Below, one piece after another: positions 50,728 through 59,852 of a stretch of DNA of 64,000 bases. The notes under the pieces are model-generated. The model was not told the origin of the DNA. It was given only the letters and a program-made list of their open reading frames with translations, and did not search any database. The position numbers and the translations under genes are program-made. The first letter of the stretch is position 1. Each line of letters opens with the position of its first letter. Source of the stretch: Hymenobacter frigidus (lineage in GTDB: Bacteria; Bacteroidota; Bacteroidia; Cytophagales; Hymenobacteraceae); assembly GCF_014640435.1 (NCBI RefSeq), contig NZ_BMGY01000012.1:48655-112654 (forward strand). Direction: 5' to 3'.

Positions 50728-52131
50728 TTACTTCTTGATTTCGCCCACCATTTCCTCGGGCTTCATCCACGCGTCGAAATCTTCGGTGGTGATGTAGCCG
50801 AGCTCGATGGCGGTTTCCTTGAGCGTAGAGCCGTTTTTGTGGGCCGTCTGGGCTATTTCGGCGGCTTTGTAGTAACCGATGTGCGGGTTGAGGGCCGTAA
50901 CGAGCATCAGCGACGAATCGACGTGCTTCTTGATGTTGGCTTCGAGGGGCTCGATGCCCACGGCGCACTTGTCGTTGAAAGCCACGCACACGTCGCCGAT
51001 GAGGCGGGCCGAGTGCAGGAAGTTAAAAATCATGACCGGCTTGAACACGTTCAGCTCGAAGTGTCCGCTCATGCCGCCGATGTTGATGGCCACGTCGTTG
51101 CCCATCACCTGGGCCGCCACCATGGTCATGGCCTCGCACTGCGTGGGGTTTACCTTGCCAGGCATGATGCTCGAGCCGGGCTCGTTGTCGGGGATGTGCA
51201 GCTCGCCGATGCCGGCGCGCGGGCCCGAAGCCAGCAGGCGGATGTCGTTGCCGATTTTCATGAGCGAAGCGGCTACGGTTTTTAGCGCGCCGTGGGCTTC
51301 CACAATGGCATCGTGGGCGGCCAGGGCCTCAAACTTGTTTTCGGCCGTGATAAAGGGCAGGCCGGTGAGGTCGGCAATATGCTTGGCCACGTTCTCAGAA
51401 TAGCCTTGGGGCGTGTTGATGCCCGTGCCCACGGCGGTGCCGCCCAGGGCCAGCTCGCTCAGGTGGGCTAGCGTGTTTTTGATGGCGCGCAGGCCGTGGT
51501 CGAGCTGCGACACGTAGCCCGAAAACTCCTGGCCCACCGTGAGCGGCGTGGCATCCATGAGGTGGGTACGGCCGATTTTGACGATGTGCATAAACTTCTC
51601 GCTCTTGGCCTTGAGCGTGTCGCGCAGCTTCTCGATGCCCGGAATGGTCAGCTCCATCAGGATTTTGTAGGCTGCGATGTGCATGGCCGTCGGGAACGTG
51701 TCGTTCGAGCTTTGGCTCTTGTTCACGTCGTCGTTGGGGGCCAGTACCTTCTTTTCGTCGGTGAGCTGGCCGCCCTGCAGCACGTGGCCGCGGTAGGCAA
51801 TCACCTCGTTCACGTTCATGTTGGACTGCGTGCCCGAACCGGTTTGCCACACCACCAGCGGAAACGAATCGGCTAGCTTCCCGGCCAGGATTTCGTCGCA
51901 GACTTTGCCAATCAGCTCAGCTTTTTCGGCCGTCAGTACGCCGGCATCGCGGTTGGTGAGGGCGGCGGCTTTCTTCAGGTAGGCAAAGGCCGCGATGATT
52001 TCCTTGGGCATCCGGTTGATGTCCTGGGCAATGGGAAAGTTCTCGATGCTGCGCTGCGTTTGGGCGCCCCAGTAGGCGGTAGCAAGCACCTGCACGGTGC
52101 CCATGGTGTCCTTTTCGGTGCGGAAATCCAT
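50728..52131 (-). CDS. fumC: Fumarate hydratase, class II
   Basis: TCA-cycle enzyme interconverting fumarate and malate, a tetramer without an iron-sulfur cluster. 467 aa. Signatures: [28 protein letters not shown], the Thr-His loop [15 protein letters not shown], and the fumarase/aspartase signature [16 protein letters not shown]. The length is typical. A perfect -7 box lies at 52200-52207, 69 bp upstream. Confidence 0.97.
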   Translation of the reverse strand: MDFRTEKDTMGTVQVLATAYWGAQTQRSIENFPIAQDINRMPKEIIAAFAYLKKAAALTNRDAGVLTAEKAELIGKVCDEILAGKLADSFPLVVWQTGSGTQSNMNVNEVIAYRGHVLQGGQLTDEKKVLAPNDDVNKSQSSNDTFPTAMHIAAYKILMELTIPGIEKLRDTLKAKSEKFMHIVKIGRTHLMDATPLTVGQEFSGYVSQLDHGLRAIKNTLAHLSELALGGTAVGTGINTPQGYSENVAKHIADLTGLPFITAENKFEALAAHDAIVEAHGALKTVAASLMKIGNDIRLLASGPRAGIGELHIPDNEPGSSIMPGKVNPTQCEAMTMVAAQVMGNDVAINIGGMSGHFELNVFKPVMIFNFLHSARLIGDVCVAFNDKCAVGIEPLEANIKKHVDSSLMLVTALNPHIGYYKAAEIAQTAHKNGSTLKETAIELGYITTEDFDAWMKPEEMVGEIKK

Positions 52132-52199
52132 TTTATGAAATATGAAAATGTGCTAATGTGAAGATGCGAAAATGTAAAAGCCGGCGCACGCGCTGGTTG

Positions 52200-52207
52200 C
52201 AAAAGTA
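52200..52207 (-). promoter_or_regulatory. -7 box of fumC
   Basis: TACTTTTG on the minus strand, perfect TAnnTTTG. Confidence 0.5.
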
Positions 52208-52341
52208 CACCGGCGCGGAATTATGTTATTTATTGGTTCGCGGGTGGCCATGAAAGCCCTGCTGGCGTACACGCCAGTGAGCAAGAATGATAAACATGCG
52301 TTTCCCATTTTCCCATCAACCACACTTCCACATTTAATAGA

Positions 52342-52722
52342 ATGTCCTCCATCAAACAAGTCATTGAAATCCTGGCCTCGTCCGACAAAAGCTTCGAAGA
52401 TGCGCTGCAGCGCGCCGTGGCGTCGCTCAGCACTTCGGTACCCAATATTTCGGGCATCTACATCAAAGACCAGAGCTGCAAGGTGCGCGACAACCGCATT
52501 GTGGAGTACCGCATCACGGCCAAGGTGAGCTTCGGCACGCCCGTGGAAGATTTTGACACCTCGGAGCTGGAGCGCACCTACAACGAAGCCCCTGTGGCCG
52601 GCGGCAACGGCGCCCCCGACTACAGCCACCTCGAAATCAGGACTGAGCCCGAACTGCCCCGCGAAGTAGAGCCGGGTGGCAGCGCCACCGAGCCCGCCAG
52701 CGGCGGCGGCTACAGCGGCTAG
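52342..52722 (+). CDS. Dodecin domain protein with acidic, Gly-rich tail
   Basis: 126 aa. Residues 1-66 (MSSIKQVIEILASSDKSFEDALQRAVASLSTSVPNISGIYIKDQSCKVRDNRIVEYRITAKVSFG) match the dodecin fold, a dodecameric flavin (riboflavin/FMN/CoA) store. The usual short dodecin ends here; this protein adds about 60 residues rich in Asp, Glu, Pro and Gly (GGNGAPDYSHLEIRTEPELPREVEPGGSATEPASGGGYSG). The Trp that stacks on flavin in archaeal dodecin is replaced (GIYIKD), so ligand binding is uncertain. Confidence 0.8.
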   Translation: MSSIKQVIEILASSDKSFEDALQRAVASLSTSVPNISGIYIKDQSCKVRDNRIVEYRITAKVSFGTPVEDFDTSELERTYNEAPVAGGNGAPDYSHLEIRTEPELPREVEPGGSATEPASGGGYSG

Positions 52723-52750
52723 GGCCGCTCACAAAGCTGCTATTCGCTAA

Positions 52751-52788
52751 GCGCCGCGTCGTTCTTTTTATGGGCGGCGCGGCGTTTT
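52751..52788 (+). terminator. Weak terminator of the dodecin gene
   Basis: CGCCGCG, 19-base loop, CGCGGCG followed by TTTT, starting about 30 bp past the stop. Confidence 0.5.
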
Positions 52789-52828
52789 GGTGTCTGATAA
52801 GCGGCTAATTTCGCGTGGCAGATAAAGA

Positions 52829-52862
52829 AGAAAGGCGGCCCCTGTCTGAGCCGCTTTTCTTT
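52829..52862. terminator. Possible second terminator
   Basis: GCGGC-TCAGACAGGG-GCCGC stem (minus strand) with flanking AAAG/CTTT; two-way. Confidence 0.5.
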
Positions 52863-52954
52863 TCTGGCTTCCCTTCGCCTCAACCTGCGCTCGTCATGAC
52901 GTTATTGCCATTGTAAATAGCCCTCCAAGTGGCTGCCGCTTAATTCAATTTGCC

Positions 52955-54061
52955 ATGAAATCACTTGCCTCGCTGCGCCTGATGGCGGCCCTGCTGCTCA
53001 GTACCCCGCTTGTTATCAGCTGCAGCAAGCCCGCCCCGCCCGACACGGACACCGCTACCGAACTGGCTACTGCCCCGGTCCCGGCTGGCACCACGACCAG
53101 TTATTTCGCCAACACCGAAACCGGCGTGCAGGACGGCAACGTGCGGATGATTCCCATCAGCACGCCCAAGGGCCAGTTCAAGGTCTGGACCAAGCGCTTC
53201 GGCAACAATCCTAAAATCAAAGTGCTGCTGCTCAACGGCGGGCCGGGTGCTACGCACGAGTATTTTGAGTGCATGGAAAACTTCCTGCCCCAGGAAGGCA
53301 TTGAATTTATCTACTACGACCAGCTGGGCTGCGGCAATTCCGACAACCCGAAGGACACCGCCATGTGGAGCCTGCCGCGCTACGTGGAGGAAGTGGAGCA
53401 GGTGCGCCAGGCCCTGAAGCTCGACAACACCAACTTTTACCTGCTGGGCCATTCCTGGGGCGGCATCCTGGCCGCCGAGTACGCCCTCAAGTACCAGCAA
53501 AACCTCAAGGGCCTCATCATTTCGAATATGATGATGAGCTGCCCCGCCTATGGCAAATATGCCCAGGAGGTGCTGGCTAAGCAGATGAAGCCCGAAGTGT
53601 TGGCTGAAATCCGCCAAATCGAAGCCAAAAAAGACTTTCAGAACCCGCGCTACATGGCGCTGCTGATGCCCAATTTCTACGCCGAGCACATTTGCCGCCT
53701 GCCGCTGGACCAGTGGCCTGAGCCTATAACCCGCTCTTTCAGTAAAATGAATCAGTCGCTCTACGTCACCATGCAGGGCCCCAGCGAGTTTGGGGTTTCG
53801 GGCAAACTTCTGAACTGGGACCGCACCGCCGACCTGCCCAAGCTGAGCGTACCCGTTCTGTCCATCGGTGGCAAGTACGACACCATGGACCCCGAGCACA
53901 TGCGTATGATTGCCAGCAAAGTGCAGAAAGGCAATGTCCTCATTTGCCCCCAGGGCAGCCACATGAGCTTATACGACGACCAGCAAACCTATTTCAAAGG
54001 CCTGATTACGTTTCTAAAATCAGTGAACGAGGGCACAATGAAGCCCGGCACCACGCTGTAG
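52955..54061 (+). CDS. Proline iminopeptidase-family alpha/beta-hydrolase lipoprotein
   Basis: 368 aa with a lipoprotein signal (LLLSTPLVISCSK). The alpha/beta-hydrolase fold is clear: oxyanion loop LLLNGGPGATHEYF, YYDQLGCGNSD, nucleophile elbow GHSWGGILAAEYAL, Asp in GKYDTMDPEH, and the catalytic His in PQGSHMSLYDDQ. It is typical of the S33 prolyl aminopeptidase group; substrates may be N-terminal Pro peptides. Membrane-anchored periplasmic or surface location is inferred from the lipobox. Confidence 0.88.
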   Translation: MKSLASLRLMAALLLSTPLVISCSKPAPPDTDTATELATAPVPAGTTTSYFANTETGVQDGNVRMIPISTPKGQFKVWTKRFGNNPKIKVLLLNGGPGATHEYFECMENFLPQEGIEFIYYDQLGCGNSDNPKDTAMWSLPRYVEEVEQVRQALKLDNTNFYLLGHSWGGILAAEYALKYQQNLKGLIISNMMMSCPAYGKYAQEVLAKQMKPEVLAEIRQIEAKKDFQNPRYMALLMPNFYAEHICRLPLDQWPEPITRSFSKMNQSLYVTMQGPSEFGVSGKLLNWDRTADLPKLSVPVLSIGGKYDTMDPEHMRMIASKVQKGNVLICPQGSHMSLYDDQQTYFKGLITFLKSVNEGTMKPGTTL

Positions 54062-54121
54062 CGCGGACTTTTAGTACGCGAATAGAAATCATCACCCCGC
54101 AGACCAAAAGTCCACACTACG

Positions 54122-55330
54122 TTAAAAAGGCACCGTCATCTCCACCGGTAAGGGAGCGCGGCGGCCAATGCTAATGCCTGGCTGCCAGGCGGGGCCCTCG
54201 CATACCAGGCGCAAGGCTTCCTCATCGTAGTCGACCCGCAGTCCGCGTACCACTTTCAGATTACTCACCTTGCCATCGGCTCCCACCGTGAACTGCAGGC
54301 GTACCAAGCCACTTAGTTGAGATGCCCCATCTTCAGGCACAAATTTGGTCGCCTCGCGGCGCAGGTACTCCCGAAAAGCCGGCGTGCCGCCTACCGGCGC
54401 GGGGTTGATGGCCGGCGCTGTCGGCATGGGCGTAGTCGCCACGCGCGCCGTATTATCAGCCGCCAAGGCGTTAATATTTGATATGGCTTTGGCATACTGC
54501 CGGCTCATCTTAGCTGCATTATCCTGCGCCAGCGTATCAGTAGCGGTTGGTTCGGCTAGTACGGTGACACTTTGGGGCGGAACTCCGGCAGCGGAGCTGG
54601 CTGCCGCCGGGGCCGCTGTTGGCACTGGCATATCAGTGGTTCTCGCGACTGCCTCGTTGGCGGCCACTTCGCTTTCCTGATTTGAGCGGCTGAAACGGGC
54701 AGCTGATTCCGTTGCCGGCTGAGCGGCCGGCCGCGCCACCCGACCAAAGGCCCGCCGGCGCGGCACCAGAGCCGGCACAACGGCCGCATAACCGGCCTGC
54801 CGGGCGCTTGCTGGTATCGTTGAAGCCGCCGCCAGCGCATCTGTTTCCGGAGCCGCCTTGGCAGCCAGGACTTCGGCAGCGGCTATTTCGAGTGTTTGGG
54901 CGGGTTTGGACTCACCGCTGGCTGCGGCGCTTGGCACGGGAGCGGCTGCCGTTTCGAGGCGGGCGGTGGCCGGGGCTGGTTCGTAATGCTCCCAACTCCA
55001 GATGCTGCCGGCTATCGCACCCAGCAGAGCGGCCGCCGCCGCAAGGCGCGGCCAGGCCCAGCCGCCAGCCACGGGCACGGGTTCGGCCGGGCCCACGCGG
55101 GCTTGGAGGCGGGTGCGCAGGTCGGCCACGGCCTGGTCTGTCGTGGCTGGGTCGCTCATCGAAAATCCGGCCACTAAATCGGCGCAGCGCTCACAATCGA
55201 GGGTGTGGGCCTCAATGCGGTACTCCTCGGCGGGAAGTAGGGTGCCCGCCGCGTATGCGCGCAGCTCGGCCGTGGCCGGGTGCGGGCCGGGGGCGGGCAG
55301 CTGGGCAAAGGGCGAGTCAGCGGGCGACAT
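54122..55330 (-). CDS. Zinc-finger anti-sigma/TonB fusion protein
   Basis: 402 aa. The N-terminal region (about 20-55) carries an HxxxCxxC zinc-finger anti-sigma signature (RIEAHTLDCERCADL), followed by one membrane helix (AWPRLAAAAALLGAIAGSIWS). A long Ala/Pro-rich periplasmic region follows, and the C-terminus is a TonB domain (FREYLRREATKFVPEDGASQLSGLVRLQFTVGADGKVSNLKVVRGLRVDYDEEALRLVCEGPAW). The 5' end overlaps the sigma gene by 14 bp. It should bind the sigma factor in the cytosol and contact a TonB-dependent receptor or substrate in the periplasm. Confidence 0.88.
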   Translation of the reverse strand: MSPADSPFAQLPAPGPHPATAELRAYAAGTLLPAEEYRIEAHTLDCERCADLVAGFSMSDPATTDQAVADLRTRLQARVGPAEPVPVAGGWAWPRLAAAAALLGAIAGSIWSWEHYEPAPATARLETAAAPVPSAAASGESKPAQTLEIAAAEVLAAKAAPETDALAAASTIPASARQAGYAAVVPALVPRRRAFGRVARPAAQPATESAARFSRSNQESEVAANEAVARTTDMPVPTAAPAAASSAAGVPPQSVTVLAEPTATDTLAQDNAAKMSRQYAKAISNINALAADNTARVATTPMPTAPAINPAPVGGTPAFREYLRREATKFVPEDGASQLSGLVRLQFTVGADGKVSNLKVVRGLRVDYDEEALRLVCEGPAWQPGISIGRRAPLPVEMTVPF

Positions 55331-56006
55331 GAATAGCGTTTTTATCGGGAGCGGGAAGGGGCGGGCGGGGAGCAGGTACCGGCGTCGCCGGTGGTTCCAG
55401 TTGCCGCCGCAGCATCCGCTTGCCGTTCTGCAAATGGCTACGCACTAGGTTCAGTTCAAGGCCGGTTTCGGTGGCGATGTCGCGGTAGCACTTCTTTTCG
55501 AGGTAAAATAATTCGAGGCAGCGACGTTGGGCCGTGGGCAATTGCGCCAGCGCCACCTCCACGCTTTGCAGGCGCAGCTCGGCAGCTTCGGCCTCCTCGG
55601 TGGCTGCGCCTTCGTCCGGCAGATGCCGAGTGGTCGCCGATTCCACATCGGCCGCGTCGGGAAAGCTCAGAATGAGCGGCCCGGCACTGGGCCCGGCGCG
55701 CTTGCGGGCCCGCAGTTGCATCAGGCAGTAATTGCGAACGGTGGTGTGCAGCCAGGCCGGGAAGTTGTCGGGCGCGTGGGTGCGCAGCACCTTCACCAAG
55801 TGCTCAAACAGCTGCATGGCGGCATCCTGGGCGTCTTCGTCGGGCGGAGCCAGGTAGCGGCGGGCTACGGCAAAAGCCTCGGGCAGGTACCGGTCGTAGA
55901 GCCGGCCGAGGTCGGCCACGTCGCCGTGCGCGCGGTAGCGTGCCAGCAGCTCCTGGTCGGAGAGTGACGCAGCAGCAGCGGACGACGGCGAGCGGCGGAA
56001 AAACAT
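55317..56006 (-). CDS. ECF-type RNA polymerase sigma factor
   Basis: 229 aa. Region 2 is SDQELLARYRAHGDVADLGRLYDRYLPEAFAVARRYL...DAAMQLFEHLVKVLRTHAPDNFPAWLHTTVRNYCL; region 4 is ALAQLPTAQRRCLELFYLEKKCYRDIATETGLELNLVRSHLQNGKRMLRRQL. A Pro-rich tail follows. With the overlapping downstream TonB-linked anti-sigma gene it makes a sigma/anti-sigma pair. Confidence 0.92.
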   Translation of the reverse strand: MFFRRSPSSAAAASLSDQELLARYRAHGDVADLGRLYDRYLPEAFAVARRYLAPPDEDAQDAAMQLFEHLVKVLRTHAPDNFPAWLHTTVRNYCLMQLRARKRAGPSAGPLILSFPDAADVESATTRHLPDEGAATEEAEAAELRLQSVEVALAQLPTAQRRCLELFYLEKKCYRDIATETGLELNLVRSHLQNGKRMLRRQLEPPATPVPAPRPPLPAPDKNAIHVAR

Positions 56007-56093
56007 GGCAGCGGAAGTGGCTTTGGGGCATTAAGATAACGGGCGGACCGCAACGCCATGCCTGTGCGCTGGTCAATACCTCATCTGGAATTC

Positions 56094-56154
56094 CCAAAAA
56101 AATCCCCGGCAGGGCAGAAGCGGCACCTTGGGCCGGCTCTCTGCTCTGCCGGGG
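56094..56154 (-). terminator. Rho-independent terminator of the DUF6268 gene
   Basis: CCCCGGCAGAGCAGA ... TCTGCCCTGCCGGGG then ATTTTTTTGGG on the minus strand. Confidence 0.85.
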
Positions 56155-56219
56155 CAGTCGCAATTGGTAGGTAAGGGGCTTGGGCTACCACCGAAGTGCT
56201 GCCCAGGCCGCACCCCGAT

Positions 56220-57299
56220 TTATGGGCTAACCAGATTCAGGCTCACGTTGAAATAGAGCGGGTTGGTCAGCGTGTTTTTGAAAAGCGCGGGTTCCGAGCC
56301 GAAGGTGCTTTCGCGCTTGCCGGTCACATCCTGGTTGCGAAACGCGTCGTTGCGGTAATTGTAGCGAAAGCCTGCCTGCGCCGATACCCACACGAAGCCA
56401 GCGAGTTTGCGCTCATACGTAATGCGCGGTTTCAGCTCGCCCCGGCGTAGGTACACGTTGTCGTTGCCGATGCGGCCCAGGTAATAGGCGTTGCCTTCCA
56501 GCTCGTAGCCGATTTTAATCAGCGACGAAGTGCCGAAGTTGCGGCGCAGCTCGGCGCGGGCCGGAAATATCACCTCACAGCCCCACTGCGGCGAAAAAGT
56601 GCGGTTGTAGAGCAGTACCGGAATGTATAGGAGCTGGCCGGCACGATAGGTACGAGTCAGGCCCAGGCCCCACTGCAGGTTGTCGTTGGGCTTCCAGCCA
56701 TAAATGCCCGTGCCGCTGAAGGTGAAGTGCTCGCTTTTCAGGTCGCCCAGGCTACGGTAGTTGCCGTTGGCATCCAGGTTGAACTGTAGAAGCAGAAAGT
56801 GCTTGTTGTCGAAGGGATTGAAGATGGTGGTGTTCACGCCCGTGGTGCGCAAGCCATCCTTCAGCTTGTCGAAATAAGGGGAGCGCTCGGGGTTGGCCAG
56901 GTCGAGGCCCGTGTTCCAGTAAGTGAGGCCCACATTGAAAATAAAATCGGTGCGTGAAACCACCGGCGCATTCAGCGCCAGGCGGATGCCCCGCGCCGCA
57001 TCAACTTTGGTTTCGGCCATGGTGCCGCCTCCGGGGGCCGTAGCGGGGCCCTTGCTGGTGAGGTCGTAGGGCAGCTGCGCTTCATAGCCGAATGAAATAA
57101 GCTTCGTCGGCGTGAGGTAAAGCACTTTTTGGGTGTTGTAGCTCATGCTGGCATCGGCGGCGGCATCGCCAAAGGCGTCGAAGTTTTCTTCGGCGGCGGC
57201 GGGGGCGGCCCGGCGGCTGGTGTCGGCGGGCACCGTTTGGGCCCGGGCCCCAGTAGCCAGCAACAAGCCGCTCACAAGCAAGTAGTAGAAAGAATTCAT
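56220..57299 (-). CDS. DUF6268-type outer-membrane beta-barrel protein
   Basis: 359 aa from ATG 57299 (MNSFYYLLVSGLLLATGARAQ, a signal peptide). The rest is beta-strand-rich with alternating aromatic residues (NKHFLLLQFNLDANGNYR, WGLGLTRTYRAGQLLYIPVLLYNRTFSPQWGCEVIFPARAELRR) and ends LYFNVSLNLVSP. The pattern agrees with DUF6268 outer-membrane proteins. No ligand is evident. Confidence 0.75.
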   Translation of the reverse strand: MNSFYYLLVSGLLLATGARAQTVPADTSRRAAPAAAEENFDAFGDAAADASMSYNTQKVLYLTPTKLISFGYEAQLPYDLTSKGPATAPGGGTMAETKVDAARGIRLALNAPVVSRTDFIFNVGLTYWNTGLDLANPERSPYFDKLKDGLRTTGVNTTIFNPFDNKHFLLLQFNLDANGNYRSLGDLKSEHFTFSGTGIYGWKPNDNLQWGLGLTRTYRAGQLLYIPVLLYNRTFSPQWGCEVIFPARAELRRNFGTSSLIKIGYELEGNAYYLGRIGNDNVYLRRGELKPRITYERKLAGFVWVSAQAGFRYNYRNDAFRNQDVTGKRESTFGSEPALFKNTLTNPLYFNVSLNLVSP

Positions 57300-57361
57300 T
57301 GAAAAGAATTGGGAAGCGAAAAGTATGAATAGAGCGGGCACAGCCTGCCCGCTGCGAAATT

Positions 57362-57418
57362 AAGGAGCAATAGGCTGAAGGCGGGCCCGGGAGCCAACAC
57401 TCAGCTTATTGCTCCTTC
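57362..57418. terminator. Terminator-like hairpin after the DUF2147 gene
   Basis: AAGGAGCAATAGGCTGA ... TCAGCTTATTGCTCCTT, a 16-bp near-perfect stem just beyond the stop at 57429. Confidence 0.7.
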
Positions 57419-57428
57419 ATTCGGGAAT

Positions 57429-57893
57429 TTACTTCTTCATCATTTGGCGCTTCCAGACGTCGGTGCGCCCGAAGAGTGATACGCCGATGAAGCCGCGTAC
57501 TTCCAGGGTGTTGGCATCCACGAGGGTCATTTCGCAGCTGTAGTCGCTGCCGTTTTTTGGGTCGTAAATCTTGCCGCCTTCCCACTTGTTATCGCCCGAA
57601 AAGGTGAAGTCACGCATGTTTTCGAGGCCCTTCAAAGGAGTTTTGCGCTTGGCTTCGTCGGGGTTGTTCACGTCGGTACGGGGCGTGCCGGCGGGGGTAT
57701 TGGCCACTTTCAGCCACACCAGGCGGCCGTAGTACTTGTCGGCCTTCTTAAAAATCTGAATCATACCCGTGCCTTCGCCGTTTTTCCAGACGCCGAGCAC
57801 GGCATCGGGGCTGCCAGCGGCGCGGGCGGGAACAACAGCCAGCAACAGGCCGAAGATGAGTAGCAGGCCGAAGCCAACGAGACGCTTATTCAT
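57429..57893 (-). CDS. DUF2147 domain-containing secreted protein
   Basis: 154 aa from ATG 57893 with signal peptide (RLVGFGLLLIFGLLLAVVPARA). DUF2147 motif set: DAVLGVWKNGEGTGMIQIFKKADKYYGRLVWLK, WEGGKIYDPKNGSDYSCEMTLVDANTLEVRGFIGVSLFGRTDVWKR. This beta-barrel domain is common in Gram-negative periplasms with no known ligand. A -7 box TACATTTG is at 57948-57955 (minus strand), 54 bp upstream. Confidence 0.92.
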   Translation of the reverse strand: MNKRLVGFGLLLIFGLLLAVVPARAAGSPDAVLGVWKNGEGTGMIQIFKKADKYYGRLVWLKVANTPAGTPRTDVNNPDEAKRKTPLKGLENMRDFTFSGDNKWEGGKIYDPKNGSDYSCEMTLVDANTLEVRGFIGVSLFGRTDVWKRQMMKK

Positions 57894-57947
57894 AATGGAG
57901 AGTGGGAATTTGAGTGAGAAAAAATGATGACATAACAAAATGGAGTC

Positions 57948-57955
57948 CAAATGTA
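57948..57955 (-). promoter_or_regulatory. -7 box of the DUF2147 gene
   Basis: TACATTTG on the minus strand, perfect TAnnTTTG. Confidence 0.5.
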
Positions 57956-58191
57956 GCAATGCATACCACTACTCATGAAGATATAATGAAGATTTTTCTA
58001 AAAAACCAACTTGTTGGGAACTAGCCTCCAAAATGCGGCTTCCTTGCCCGCGTGGCGGCTGGTGAACAGAGCAAGCTAAAAAACCGGGATGCCCGAATGC
58101 AATTGTCTGGTCAGGTGGCATCGGCAGGGTATTCACCCAACTTCACTTTGTAAGGAAACGCCAACTGAATGCGACTATAGCGAAGTAGCAG

Positions 58192-58300
58192 AGATAAGTG
58201 CCAAGCCCTAATTAAACGAACAATGAAGCCGGTATAATCACTTGGCTATGAGAACAAAAGCTAACAGCTATTAGCTAAAAGCTAGTGGCTTGGCACTTAC
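58192..58300. repeat. Inverted repeat in the 591-bp gap 57894-58484
   Basis: GATAAGTGCCAAGCCCT and GTGGCTTGGCACTTAC pair around a 75-bp loop containing the AGCTAACAGCTATTAGCTAA direct-repeat tract. The rest of this gap has no supported gene. Confidence 0.6.
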
Positions 58301-58369
58301 TTGCCCATAGCGACTTTCAATTCGGCTGAGCTCAGCATGGTCGTTCTGTGTAGGAACCTGCCAAAACCA

Positions 58370-58404
58370 GAAAGGCCCCGCTGTGCTATCGGCGAGGCCT
58401 TTCC
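58370..58404 (-). terminator. Rho-independent terminator of the porin-family gene
   Basis: GGAAAGGCCTCGCC ... GGGGCCTTTC on the minus strand, 80 bp beyond the stop. Confidence 0.8.
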
Positions 58405-58484
58405 ATAACCTATTTCGGATAATTACCCGAGCAATAAATGAACCAGGACAGTGGGATAAAATGGCCGGTAATCGGCTTGAATAA

Positions 58485-59297
58485 TTAGAAGGAGTAGTTC
58501 AGGCCGACTTTGATAACCCGGTTCTGGGCGTCGAAGCGGTTGTTGGTATCAAGCGAGGTTAGGCCGTAGTCGTAGCCGGCGCTCAGGCCCAGGCCGTTTT
58601 CGAACTGGTAGCCCAGGCCCGCCACGGCGGCAAAATCCACTTTGCGCAGCTGGTTGGAGACGTCAAAATCCTGCCTGTAGGCCGTGAAGCCCAGCGCGCC
58701 GGCCTCCACCCGGGCTTTGCCACTCACCAAAAACGAGGCCTGCGGACCTGCATAGAGGTAGAAGCCCGGTGTGACGAACACCTTGGCCAGCACCGGCACG
58801 TCCACATAAGCTAGGCGGGCAGTGCCAGTTACCTGGGCATTCAGGAAATCGAGGGCGGGGAAGGGAAGGGTGCCCCTGAGCACGGTGCCTTTCTCGGAGT
58901 AGCTGATGCCGGGCTCGATGGCGAAGCCGGGGCCGATGGGCAGCGTGGCGTAGAGGCCAGCATAGAAGCCGGGGCGCATCTCACGGGTGACAGCGCCATC
59001 GGGAGCATAGCCGGCCAGGTTCGTGAAGCTTTTCACGGCATCGCCCTGCACATCAGCCAGGTTCAGACCGCCCCGGAAGCCAAACCGCACGCCCGAAGCG
59101 CTGCCGCTGGTTGGCGAAGAATACGAGGGCTTACTATAGCCCCGCGAGCGGCCCACCGGAGCCGAGGCCCGAGGCGATGGCGCAGCCTTGGGGTTGCCAT
59201 AGGCATCGCGGGCACCCTGGGCCGATGCGGTGCTGGCCACCGCAGAAATGAATAGGCAAGCCGCGGCCAGGCCGCCCGAAAGGCGTGAAATTTTCAT
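58485..59297 (-). CDS. Outer-membrane beta-barrel (PorT/OmpW-like) protein
   Basis: 270 aa from ATG 59297 (MKISRLSGGLAAACLFISAVASTASAQ signal). A Ser/Pro-rich segment (about 30-70) precedes an eight-strand-like barrel (VRFGFRGGLNLADVQGD, GFYAGLYATLPIGPGFAIEPGISYSEKG, LAYVDVPVLAKVFVTPGFYLYAGPQASFLVSG, VDFAAVAGLGYQFENGLGLSAGYDYGLTSLD, VIKVGLNYSF). This is the common Bacteroidota porin-family fold with C-terminal aromatic. The frame to 59426 is upstream and less likely to be coding. Confidence 0.85.
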   Translation of the reverse strand: MKISRLSGGLAAACLFISAVASTASAQGARDAYGNPKAAPSPRASAPVGRSRGYSKPSYSSPTSGSASGVRFGFRGGLNLADVQGDAVKSFTNLAGYAPDGAVTREMRPGFYAGLYATLPIGPGFAIEPGISYSEKGTVLRGTLPFPALDFLNAQVTGTARLAYVDVPVLAKVFVTPGFYLYAGPQASFLVSGKARVEAGALGFTAYRQDFDVSNQLRKVDFAAVAGLGYQFENGLGLSAGYDYGLTSLDTNNRFDAQNRVIKVGLNYSF

Positions 59298-59852
59298 AAC
59301 CAGAACTGGTTGGGATGAGTGAAAGAAACCGGACCTCGGAGGCCGGAGTCCCGGCCCGGCTACTGGGCCGATAATAGAGGGTATCACAAAACTGTGCCAA
59401 ACCACTAGTCGGCCGGCAGCAGCCAATGTCGGTTTCGTTCTGCTTTCAGATTAAGGTTCTTATTTGCCTGATTAGAGTAGTTTTATAAACGTTGTATCAA
59501 TTGGTGCAGCGGCGCGACCCTTCGCGTCTCGGCGTTCGCGCCGTCAACACCTCAACCGTTCAACGCTGAGACGCGAAGGGTCGCGCCGCTACATCGTTCT
59601 CGCAGACTACTTCGTGACGAGTACAACTATCTTTGTTGAGTCTGCTTTCATCGGGCCAGCGGCCCGGTTGAAAGGGCCTGGTTTTATCCAGCCCCCCGGT
59701 TGAACAGTCAGGACCATTTCGGCTGGATACTTGAAGAAATTGTTCGAAAAGCTTCGGCTACTGCCGGGACTTTTCTGGGTTTGCCCGGAGGCCAACCGCC
59801 CGGAATGGGCTAACTTGCGGGTAGTATTGGCCTTCTAACTCGTTTTTATTCA
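59298..59852. other. Non-coding gap with repeat R3
   Basis: 555 bp. It contains an inverted repeat at 59506-59592 (GCGGCGCGACCCTTCGCGTC ... GACGCGAAGGGTCGCGCCGC) and otherwise nothing I can support. A 62-codon frame at 59607-59795 lacks protein-like features. Confidence 0.6.
59506..59592. repeat. Repeat R3, inverted pair
   Basis: GCGGCGCGACCCTTCGCGTC and its reverse complement around a 40-bp spacer; a very stable hairpin. Confidence 0.9.

Noticed and set aside
59607..59795. 62-codon minus-strand frame
   Set aside because: No family, signal peptide or ribosome site; sits in a repeat-containing gap.
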